From assembly GCA_040755215.1 (NCBI GenBank), contig JBFMBG010000134.1:1-5195 (forward strand): a stretch of 5,195 nt of DNA. The letters are read 5' to 3'. Positions 1 to 5,195 of this stretch are shown in pieces (the first letter of the stretch is position 1; each line of letters starts with the position of its first letter). The notes below the pieces were generated by a model that was not told the DNA's origin, did not search any database, and saw only the letters and a list, made by a program, of their open reading frames with translations. The position numbers and the translations under genes are program-made. Source of the stretch: JAIMBK01 sp040755215 (GTDB lineage: Bacteria > Bacillota > Desulfotomaculia > Desulfotomaculales > Nap2-2B).

Positions 1-4
1 AATT

Positions 5-37
5 AATTCACCGCCAAGGTGCCAAGGACACACAAGG
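5..37 (+). repeat. Short G/A-rich repeat downstream of purB
   Basis: The stretch has three CAAGG units: GCCAAGGTGCCAAGG, then ACACACAAGG, followed by an A/T-rich run. It resembles the widely dispersed intergenic CCAAGG/CACAAAGG-type repeats known from many anaerobes (from memory, not searched), and is in the same orientation as the repeat at 1406-1440. The remaining 46 bases up to the purB stop are A/T-rich and show no convincing terminator hairpin. Confidence 0.6.
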
Positions 38-83
38 AATTAAAAAATAAATTTTGCTGTTTTTTAAACTGCTGAACTTTGCT

Positions 84-1376
84 TTATAAATCAAACCGCT
101 GGTAAATAGCATCTATGTGCTTAAGATAATAATTATAATCAAACAACTTTTCAATTTCCTCCGGCGGCAAGTACCCGGTCACCTCCGGGTCGGCCTTTAA
201 AAGCGAGCAAAAGTCCTCTCCCTTGCTCCAGGATTCCATGGCGTTACGCTGCACCAGGGCGTACGCTTCCTCCCGCCTTAGACCCGCCTCGATCAGGGCC
301 AGCAACACCCGCTGGGAAAAAATTAACCCGTAACTGTGCAGCAAGTTCTCCTTCATCCTCTTCGGATAAACAAGCAAGTTTTTAATCATTTCGGTGGTTT
401 TAAAAAGCATGTAATCCAGGGTGATGGTGCTGTCCGGGATAATCACCCGTTCGACCGAGGAGTGCGAAATGTCCCGCTCGTGCCACAGGGCCACATTTTC
501 CAGGGCCGCTAAAGCGTTGCCCCGCAAGAGCCTGGCCAGTCCGCAGATTCTTTCGGAAACAATCGGGTTGCGCTTGTGCGGCATGGCTGAAGAACCTTTT
601 TGGCCCCGGGCAAAATATTCTTCCGCCTCCAGCACTTCGGTGCGCTGCAGGTGCCTGATTTCCTGGGCAAATTTTTCCAGCGAACTGCCGATCACCGCAA
701 TGGTGGTCAGATATTCCGCGTGGCGGTCCCTCTGCAGCACCTGGGTGGAAACGCGCGCCGGGCGCAGTCCCAACCGCCGGCAGACGTATTCCTCCACGCC
801 GGGGTCGATCGTGGCGTACGTACCCACCGCCCCGGAAAGCTTGCCCACGCTGATCGTTTCGATAGCCTTTTGCATCCGTCCCGCGCACCTGTCTACCTCG
901 GCTGCCCACAAAAGCATTTTTAAGCCAAAAGTGATGGGTTCGGCATGAACCCCGTGGGTGCGCCCCATCATCAGGGTATATTTGTGCTCTTTTGCTTTTT
1001 CGATTAAAGCCTTGCGCAGTTCCGACAACCTGTGCAAGAGTTGTTCACCGGCTTTTTTCATGCGGACGGAAAGGGCGGTGTCGACCACGTCGTAGGAAGT
1101 CAGGCCCAGGTGAATATATTTGGCGGCTTCGCCGACGTGTTCTCCCACGCAGGTGAGAAAAGCAATGACGTCGTGATTTACCACCGCTTCGATTTCGTTA
1201 ATGCGTTGAATATTAAAAGCGGCCTTTTCCTTGATTTCCTTTAAAGCCTCTGAAGGCACCAGGCCGCATTCGGCCTGCGCCTCGCAGGCGTATATTTCTA
1301 CTTCCAGCCAGGTCTTGAATTTGTTCTCTTCCGACCAGATTGCTTTCATTTCGGGCAGCGTATAGCGTTCGATCAC
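84..1376 (-). CDS. purB: Adenylosuccinate lyase
   Basis: This cytoplasmic enzyme removes fumarate from SAICAR to give AICAR in IMP synthesis, and from adenylosuccinate to give AMP. The 430-residue product is the usual length for the short Gram-positive type and belongs to the fumarase/aspartase superfamily. Visible signatures are the NHDV segment with His68, the TSYDVVDT segment near 93-100, GRTHGVHAEP with His141 (the family's catalytic histidine region), and the fumarate lyase signature GSSAMPHKRNP at 261-271 with its mobile-loop serines 262/263. The start is GTG at 1376, supported by AAGGAG nine bases upstream (1386-1391); the protein begins MIERYTLPEM, as is typical of the family. It is the last gene in the visible row, 81 bases after purE, with a G/A-rich repeat in that gap. 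No frameshift or missing key residue is seen. The assignment is very secure. Confidence 0.98.
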   Translation of the reverse strand: MIERYTLPEMKAIWSEENKFKTWLEVEIYACEAQAECGLVPSEALKEIKEKAAFNIQRINEIEAVVNHDVIAFLTCVGEHVGEAAKYIHLGLTSYDVVDTALSVRMKKAGEQLLHRLSELRKALIEKAKEHKYTLMMGRTHGVHAEPITFGLKMLLWAAEVDRCAGRMQKAIETISVGKLSGAVGTYATIDPGVEEYVCRRLGLRPARVSTQVLQRDRHAEYLTTIAVIGSSLEKFAQEIRHLQRTEVLEAEEYFARGQKGSSAMPHKRNPIVSERICGLARLLRGNALAALENVALWHERDISHSSVERVIIPDSTITLDYMLFKTTEMIKNLLVYPKRMKENLLHSYGLIFSQRVLLALIEAGLRREEAYALVQRNAMESWSKGEDFCSLLKADPEVTGYLPPEEIEKLFDYNYYLKHIDAIYQRFDL

Positions 1377-1385
1377 CAGATTTTT

Positions 1386-1391
1386 CTCCTT
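1386..1391 (-). promoter_or_regulatory. Ribosome binding site of purB
   Basis: AAGGAG on the minus strand, nine bases before the GTG at 1376. It supports GTG as the purB start, since there is no ATG there. Confidence 0.85.
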
Positions 1392-1405
1392 AACTTATAA
1401 AATAT

Positions 1406-1440
1406 CAGGCACAAAGCTTCCCAGGCACAAAGGCACAAAG
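1406..1440 (+). repeat. Short G/A-rich tandem repeat between purE and purB
   Basis: CAGGCACAAAG occurs at 1406-1416 and again at 1422-1432 (16-base period), followed by an overlapping GGCACAAAG at 1432-1440 and then an A-run. It lies in the 81-base gap between purE and purB. It resembles the CACAAAGG-type dispersed intergenic repeats found in many environmental bacteria; that family link is from memory and not searched. The same style of repeat occurs at the left edge of the window in the same orientation. Confidence 0.65.
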
Positions 1441-1457
1441 AAAAACGCTTTTCATGA

Positions 1458-1979
1458 TTAGGGGAGTTCAGCCAGGTACCGTTCTATGCCTAGTTCCGCC
1501 AGGCGGGCTGTCTTGGCTTGCACTTGTCCGGCCAGTTCATTTTTATATTGAATTAATTTTTCGCGTACCGCAGGGTTGGTGATGCCGATCATCCGCGCGG
1601 CCAGCAGAGCGGCATTTTTGGCTCCGTCGATGGCCACCGTGGCCACCGGAACACCCGCCGGCATCTGGACGATGGAATAAAGGGCGTCCACGCCGTTTAA
1701 AGCTCCCGTCCCGACGGGCACGCCAATTACAGGCAAATACGTATGGGCGGCAAGCACGCCGGGCAGGTGCGCCGCCCCTCCCGCGGCGCCGATAAGCACC
1801 AGCAAACCCCGTTCCGCCGCCGACCTGGCGTAGTCAACCGCTTTTTCCGGCGTCCGGTGAGCGGAAGCAATAACCACCTCGTAAGCAATCCCCAGTTGTT
1901 CCAGGGTCGAGCAGGCGTCACGAATTACGGGAAGGTCGGAGTCGCTGCCGACGACTATTCCCACCGCAGGTTCCGGCAT
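1458..1979 (-). CDS. purE: N5-carboxyaminoimidazole ribonucleotide mutase (PurE)
   Basis: PurE acts in the cytoplasm in the middle of de novo purine synthesis, producing CAIR. Class I enzymes rearrange N5-CAIR made by PurK; class II enzymes carboxylate AIR directly. The 173-residue protein has the expected single Rossmann-like domain. Visible motifs are the substrate phosphate/ribose loop GSDSDLP at 11-17, SAHRTPE at 39-45 with the catalytic His41 and Arg42, and the glycine-rich GAAGGAAHLPG at 64-74. The C-terminal half has SIVQMPAGVPVATVAIDGAKNAALLA, normal for the family. The ATG start at 1979 has AAAGGAG nine bases upstream. It sits 32 bases after guaA, so the two are very likely cotranscribed. 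PurK is not in the window, so class I versus class II cannot be decided from context; the overall look is class I. Confidence 0.97.
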   Translation of the reverse strand: MPEPAVGIVVGSDSDLPVIRDACSTLEQLGIAYEVVIASAHRTPEKAVDYARSAAERGLLVLIGAAGGAAHLPGVLAAHTYLPVIGVPVGTGALNGVDALYSIVQMPAGVPVATVAIDGAKNAALLAARMIGITNPAVREKLIQYKNELAGQVQAKTARLAELGIERYLAELP

Positions 1980-1988
1980 AAAAGGACA

Positions 1989-1995
1989 CTCCTTT
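1989..1995 (-). promoter_or_regulatory. Ribosome binding site of purE
   Basis: AAAGGAG on the minus strand, nine bases before the ATG at 1979, within the 32-base guaA-purE gap. The gap is too short to hold both a separate promoter and a terminator comfortably. Confidence 0.85.
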
Positions 1996-2011
1996 TAGAA
2001 AATGTTTTTGT

Positions 2012-3550
2012 TCACTCCCATTCTATGGTGGCCGGCGGCTTGGAGGTTATATCGTAAACCACCCGGTTAATCCCGGGCACCTCGTTGACAATCCGGCTGG
2101 AAATGCGCTCCAGCAGATCGTGCGGGAGGCGCGCCCAGTCGGCCGTCATGGCGTCCTGACTGGTGACCGCTCTTACCGCGGCGGTATGGGCGTAAGTACG
2201 TCCATCACCCATTACGCCGACGCTGCGCAGGTCCGTAAGCACGGCAAAATATTGCCAGAGATCCTTATGCAGGCCAGCCCTTCTTATTTCCGAGGCGACG
2301 ATCGCATCGGCTTCTCTTAAAAGATCGAGCCGCTCTTTGGTCACTTCTCCCAAGATGCGCACGGCCAGCCCCGTCCCCGGAAAAGGCTGGCGCCAGACAA
2401 TTTCCTCGGGCAGACCCAGTTCCCGACCCAGCGCCCGGACCTCATCTTTAAACAGCCAGCGGAGCGGCTCAATAAGCTGCAGGCGCATATCCTCCGGCAG
2501 GCCCCCCACATTATGATGGGATTTAATCACCGCCGCGGTGGCCGTCCCGCTCTCCACCACATCGGGATACAGGGTCCCCTGGACCAAAAAATCCACTTTC
2601 CCGATTTTCCGGGCTTCTTCTTCAAAAACCCGGATAAACTGCTCCCCGATGATCTTCCGCTTACGCTCCGGGTCAACCACACCCGCCAGGCGGTCAAGAA
2701 ATCTTTGGGCCGCGTCAACGTAAATCAGCTTCATCCCAAACCTGTCCTGAAAAGTGCGGACGACCTCTTCCGGCTCGCCTTTGCGCAGCAGGCCGTGGTT
2801 GACAAAAACACACCGCAAGCGGTCGCCGATGGCCCGGTGAACCAGCACCGCCGCCACCGAAGAGTCCACTCCGCCGCTGAGCGCGCAAATTGCCCGGCCA
2901 TTGCCTACCTGTTCCTTTATCTCCGCCGCGGCGCGCCCGATGAAAGAGCCCATGGTCCACAAGCCCCGGCATTTACAAACGCCGTAAAGGAAATTTTCGA
3001 TAATCGTTTTCCCCTTAGGCGTATGCGCCACTTCCGGGTGAAACTGAACCCCGTAAATTTTCTTTTGCTCGTTTGCAATAGCCGCCACCGGAGCCTGCTC
3101 GGTGCGGGCAATTACCTTAAATCCGGGAGGGGCCGCCTCTACCCGGTCACCGTGGCTCATCCAGCACTGCTCTTGTGGCGCCAGCCCCTGCAGAATCTGA
3201 TCGGGCTCCAGAACCTCCAGGACGGCCTTGCCGTACTCCCTGTATTCCGCTGCGGCCACGGCGCCGCCGAGCTGCCGGGCCATCAATTGCATTCCGTAGC
3301 AAATACCCAAAACAGGAATACCCAGATCGTAGATCCCTGGATCGCCCAGGGGCGCCCCGTCCTGGTAAACACTGGCAGGCCCCCCGGAAAAAACTATCCC
3401 CCGCGGAGATTTCGCTTTAATCTCGGCAAGCGGGGTATGATACGGCAGCATCTCGCAAAAAACTTTGCATTCCCTTATCCGGCGGGCAATCAGGTGGCTG
3501 TACTGGCCGCCAAAATCCAAAACAATAACCAGCTCTGCTTGCGGCTCCAT
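2012..3550 (-). CDS. guaA: GMP synthase (glutamine-hydrolysing)
   Basis: GuaA converts XMP to GMP using ATP and glutamine ammonia, in the cytoplasm. The 512-residue protein is full length and has both fused parts. The N-terminal class I glutamine amidotransferase domain (about 5-195) shows LDFGGQYSHLIARRIRE, the nucleophile Cys84 in GICYGMQ, and His171/Glu173 in GVQFHPEV, completing the triad. The ATP pyrophosphatase domain follows, with its P-loop-like SGGVDSS at 225-231. The C-terminal dimerisation domain ends in the conserved NRVVYDITSKPPATIEWE. The ATG start at 3550 has GGAGG seven bases upstream. It lies 91 bases downstream of hpt and 32 bases upstream of purE, consistent with a purine operon. 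All catalytic residues are present and nothing is odd. Confidence 0.99.
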   Translation of the reverse strand: MEPQAELVIVLDFGGQYSHLIARRIRECKVFCEMLPYHTPLAEIKAKSPRGIVFSGGPASVYQDGAPLGDPGIYDLGIPVLGICYGMQLMARQLGGAVAAAEYREYGKAVLEVLEPDQILQGLAPQEQCWMSHGDRVEAAPPGFKVIARTEQAPVAAIANEQKKIYGVQFHPEVAHTPKGKTIIENFLYGVCKCRGLWTMGSFIGRAAAEIKEQVGNGRAICALSGGVDSSVAAVLVHRAIGDRLRCVFVNHGLLRKGEPEEVVRTFQDRFGMKLIYVDAAQRFLDRLAGVVDPERKRKIIGEQFIRVFEEEARKIGKVDFLVQGTLYPDVVESGTATAAVIKSHHNVGGLPEDMRLQLIEPLRWLFKDEVRALGRELGLPEEIVWRQPFPGTGLAVRILGEVTKERLDLLREADAIVASEIRRAGLHKDLWQYFAVLTDLRSVGVMGDGRTYAHTAAVRAVTSQDAMTADWARLPHDLLERISSRIVNEVPGINRVVYDITSKPPATIEWE

Positions 3551-3557
3551 TTTCTAT

Positions 3558-3562
3558 CCTCC
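3558..3562 (-). promoter_or_regulatory. Ribosome binding site of guaA
   Basis: GGAGG on the minus strand, seven bases before the ATG at 3550. It confirms the start immediately ahead of the amidotransferase domain. Confidence 0.88.
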
Positions 3563-3641
3563 AACGACTCCCCCAAAACTCGGTTTTGCCGGCCCTTGCC
3601 TGCCTTCGCTTCTCTCCGCCCCGCAAAGGAAAGCAGATGAT

Positions 3642-4211
3642 TCACCCGGCGTACACTTCCCGCTTGAGCACCATTATATCCCTGAAATGACGGTAGTTAC
3701 CGTTATAGTCCAGCCCGTAACCGACGACAAATTCATCCGGGATGGTAAAACCGTTGTAGTCAATCCTCACCTCGACCAGGCGCCGGCTGGGCTTGTCCAG
3801 CAACGTGCAAACCTTCAAGCTGGCCGGTCCGCGCGCGCGTAAGTTCTCCCGCAGGTAATTTAAGGTAAGGCCGGTATCGACGATATCCTCGACCAGAAGC
3901 ACGTGCAACCCCTCGATGCTCTGGTCCAGATCCTTTAAGATCCGCACCGCTCCCGAAGATTCGCTTGCACTGCCGTAGCTGGAAACGGCCATAAAATCCA
4001 GGCGAACCGGAATGGTCAAGTGGCGCACCAGGTCCGCCAAAAAAATAAAGGCTCCTTTCAGGATACCCACGAGCAAAGGATCCCGTCCGGCGTAATCAGC
4101 GGAAATCTGGCTGGCCATTTGCCGGACCCGGCCCTGGATTTCCTCTTCCGTCAACAATACTTTTTGCACCTGGGGGTGCCCAACCTTCACTCCTCCAGCC
4201 CCGCCTTCCAT
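3642..4211 (-). CDS. hpt: Hypoxanthine(-guanine) phosphoribosyltransferase
   Basis: This cytoplasmic salvage enzyme joins hypoxanthine or guanine to PRPP to give IMP or GMP. Numbering is from the ATG at 4211 (189 residues, close to the family norm of about 180). Visible are LTEEEIQ near 20-26, the GILKGAF loop near 49-55, SSYGS near 77-81 in the flexible lid, the PRPP-binding VEDIVDTGLT at 107-116 with its acidic pair, and the purine-pocket segment DEFVVGYGLDYN at 159-170. The frame stays open to a TTG at 4256, but that TTG coincides with the -35 box of a strong promoter and the -10 box lies inside the extension, so the longer start is unlikely. The alternatives are ATG 4211 (no clear ribosome site, and nearly leaderless from this promoter) and GTG 4190 (GGAGG only one base away). 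The gene identity is secure; the exact start is not. It heads the hpt-guaA-purE-purB row. Confidence 0.93.
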   Translation of the reverse strand: MEGGAGGVKVGHPQVQKVLLTEEEIQGRVRQMASQISADYAGRDPLLVGILKGAFIFLADLVRHLTIPVRLDFMAVSSYGSASESSGAVRILKDLDQSIEGLHVLLVEDIVDTGLTLNYLRENLRARGPASLKVCTLLDKPSRRLVEVRIDYNGFTIPDEFVVGYGLDYNGNYRHFRDIMVLKREVYAG

Positions 4212-4226
4212 TCTTAAACCGGAGTA

Positions 4227-4256
4227 ATTATAACAGGCAAAGAGCAAGATAGTCAA
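4227..4256 (-). promoter_or_regulatory. Sigma-A-type promoter for hpt and probably the purine row
   Basis: On the minus strand, TTGACT (4251-4256) is followed after 18 bases by a perfect TATAAT (4227-4232). This is close to the housekeeping consensus (TTGACA, 17 bases, TATAAT). The predicted start of transcription is near 4219-4220, giving a leader of only about 9 bases to the ATG at 4211 or about 30 bases to the GTG at 4190. It lies within the longest open frame of hpt and so argues against that longer start. It would also separate hpt from the membrane-protein gene upstream. Confidence 0.72.
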
Positions 4257-4315
4257 TCAAAGGATTCCCTTCAAACCACCTCTATTTTAATCCAAACGTG
4301 AAGATCTTTTCAATC

Positions 4316-5011
4316 TTAACTTTTACCCGGCGGCTCAATGGTGATGGCCTGGTCGTAATCCCAAAACTTTAAAGAAATGGTGGGCAGATTTTTTCCCGCA
4401 GATTCTTCGGGTTCCAGCAAAACCTGGCGGATGCGCCGGTCTCTGGGGTCGATCCACATCCTGCACCGGTATTCCCTGTATTTCTCCCGGAGAAGCGGTT
4501 CCTGCAACTGGGGCCGGCAATCCAGCACCAGCATTTTCCCCGCCTCCCTCTTTTCCTGCCCGCGGTAGCGGATGTCGAGGATATTTTTATAGTTTAAAAA
4601 ACTTAAAGGGGCCAATTCCATAATGTATAACTGCGCCTGGCCTAGTTTATTCCCTTTTAAATCAAGCCACTTTTTCGTCCAGAGATCCTTCATGTAAGTG
4701 GTTTCCCCTATCTGAACGAATTCTACCGGCGTGTTATACATCTTCCCTTGCAGATGAACAAGGTTCGGACTCACCCAGGCACCTTCCACCTGGCTTAAGA
4801 TCCCCCGGTTTTCCGTTTTGATTTCCACCTGATAGCGAAAAGCCTTGCTGGCCAGCGTCTTGTTGATCGCCTGGGCAAACAGCTGCTCCGGAATAATCTT
4901 TTCCCCGGCAAATAAACCAAAATAGCCATACCCGGCCAAGGCCAGAAAAAGCAGACCAAGGGTCGCCAGCACGGTTCTTCCTTTAATCGCCAAAAACAAG
5001 CAGCCTCTCAT
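4316..5011 (-). CDS. Hypothetical membrane-anchored protein, possibly LolA/LppX-like
   Basis: I do not recognise this gene by name. From the ATG at 5011 it encodes 231 residues. A short basic N-terminus (R2, K10, R12) leads into one hydrophobic segment at about 13-34, then a charged extracytoplasmic domain; there is no lipobox cysteine after the hydrophobic stretch, so an uncleaved N-terminal anchor is more likely than a lipoprotein. The domain is rich in alternating beta-like stretches (RYQVEIKTENRG, LVHLQGKMY, VEFVQIGETTYMKD followed by KKWLDLKG, CRMWIDPRDRRIRQVLLEPEE), a pattern reminiscent of LolA/LppX/LprG-type half-barrels that bind lipids at the membrane. This likeness is by eye only. 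The ATG is chosen because GGAAGGAG lies nine bases upstream; the frame extends to a GTG at 5092, but that extension overlaps a 12-bp inverted repeat and has a badly spaced ribosome site. Its role next to purine genes is unknown, and the hpt promoter in between suggests it is a separate unit. Confidence 0.85.
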   Translation of the reverse strand: MRGCLFLAIKGRTVLATLGLLFLALAGYGYFGLFAGEKIIPEQLFAQAINKTLASKAFRYQVEIKTENRGILSQVEGAWVSPNLVHLQGKMYNTPVEFVQIGETTYMKDLWTKKWLDLKGNKLGQAQLYIMELAPLSFLNYKNILDIRYRGQEKREAGKMLVLDCRPQLQEPLLREKYREYRCRMWIDPRDRRIRQVLLEPEESAGKNLPTISLKFWDYDQAITIEPPGKS

Positions 5012-5020
5012 CAGATACCG

Positions 5021-5028
5021 CTCCTTCC
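5021..5028 (-). promoter_or_regulatory. Ribosome binding site deciding the start of the membrane protein
   Basis: GGAAGGAG on the minus strand, nine bases before the ATG at 5011. It favours this start over the upstream GTG at 5092 and places the hydrophobic anchor correctly near the N-terminus. Confidence 0.8.
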
Positions 5029-5061
5029 AGACGTAAATTTTCAGCCAAACTGCCCACCGTA

Positions 5062-5176
5062 GCCGGGGCATGGCCCGGCACTCACCGAACACTCCTGTTT
5101 ACTACCGGCCAGCAGCTTTTTTAGTTGCTGATAGCAACCACGAAAGAACCATGGGAACAGTGAGTGCCGGGTTCTT
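5062..5176 (-). other. Structured leader region with competing inverted repeats
   Basis: No gene is supported here. The region holds a perfect 12-bp inverted repeat, CCCGGCACTCAC at 5074-5085 and its complement at 5160-5171, 74 bases apart. Part of each arm can pair elsewhere: 5074-5079 with 5062-5067 (6 bp), and 5170-5176 with 5144-5150 (7 bp). Inside the 12-bp pair are two hairpins that exclude each other: GTTGCT/AGCAAC (5124-5129 with 5133-5138) and CAGCAGCT/AGTTGCTG (5110-5117 with 5123-5130, one G-U or A-C pair). On the minus strand this would be the 5' leader RNA of the membrane-protein gene. I could not match it to a known riboswitch, T-box or ribozyme, and no U-run follows the hairpins on the minus strand, so a terminator role is not supported. 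A small mobile-element end is an alternative, but no target duplication is visible. Confidence 0.4.
5074..5171. repeat. Perfect 12-bp inverted repeat pair
   Basis: The arms are 5074-5085 and 5160-5171, exact reverse complements, with a 74-base interior. A 12-bp perfect match at this spacing is unlikely by chance in a window of this size. The left arm overlaps the discarded upstream GTG extension of the membrane-protein frame. Confidence 0.8.
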
Positions 5177-5195
5177 GAGCTGCCGACTTGCTTAA

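Noticed and set aside
421..948. A 175-codon plus-strand open frame opposite purB
   Set aside because: It overlaps a complete, well-conserved purB and its product is Ser/Arg-rich without motifs. The same reasoning applies to the shorter plus-strand frames opposite purB, purE, guaA and hpt.
3574..3588. Small inverted repeat CAAAAC/GTTTTG with a 3-base loop in the hpt-guaA gap
   Set aside because: The 6-bp A/T-rich stem is followed by GGGG, not a U-run, on the minus strand, and does not cover the guaA ribosome site. It is compatible with chance.
2513..3640. A 375-codon open frame on the plus strand, antisense to guaA
   Set aside because: It lies almost wholly opposite guaA, whose catalytic motifs are intact. 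The translated product is low-complexity in character (rich in R, P, H, L) with no recognisable motif, and no convincing ribosome site was noted. It is a shadow of codon bias on the other strand.
4298..4320. Possible terminator hairpin at the end of the membrane-protein gene (8-bp stem with one mismatch, 7-base loop)
   Set aside because: The stem is A/T-rich, overlaps the stop codon, and is followed on the minus strand by GTTTGGATT rather than a U-run. It is too weak to call.
5009..5018. CTGATGAG at the start of the membrane-protein gene, resembling the hammerhead ribozyme core
   Set aside because: No partnering GAAA with flanking stems in the right order was found; the match is explained by the ATG start context.
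5085..5091. CCGAAC, resembling the core of a PurR box
   Set aside because: It is a single half-site with no properly spaced partner, and it lies upstream of a gene that is not a purine gene.

Overview
The window is about 5.2 kb of moderately GC-rich bacterial DNA. All five genes I can support lie on the minus strand, so transcription runs from the right edge to the left edge. Four are textbook purine genes, in transcription order hpt (hypoxanthine/guanine phosphoribosyltransferase), guaA (GMP synthase), purE (N5-CAIR mutase) and purB (adenylosuccinate lyase). The protein sequences, the GTG start of purB, the strong GGAGG-type ribosome sites and the short G/A-rich intergenic repeats suggest a Gram-positive anaerobe, perhaps of the Desulfotomaculum/Pelotomaculum (Peptococcaceae) type. 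That placement is inference from sequence feel; no search was run.

Layout from right to left. Positions 5012-5195 contain no gene that I can support, but do contain a dense set of inverted repeats, including a perfect 12-bp pair, just upstream of an unrecognised gene. That gene (4316-5011) encodes a protein with one N-terminal membrane segment and an extracytoplasmic domain that looks like the LolA/LppX type. A 104-base gap follows, holding a good sigma-A-type promoter (4227-4256), then hpt. After 91 bases comes guaA, after 32 bases purE, and after 81 bases purB. A short G/A-rich tandem repeat lies in the purE-purB gap, and a related one lies downstream of purB at the left edge.

How the genes fit together: hpt salvages hypoxanthine and guanine to IMP and GMP, guaA makes GMP from XMP, purE carries out a carboxylation-related step midway in de novo IMP synthesis, and purB acts twice, in IMP synthesis and in AMP formation. 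The spacing and shared strand suggest one transcription unit starting at the hpt promoter, although the 81-base repeat-bearing gap before purB could be a break. I see no purine riboswitch, no purK and no guaB in the window. The most interesting unexplained signal is the set of mutually exclusive pairings at 5062-5176, which would form the leader RNA of the membrane-protein gene.
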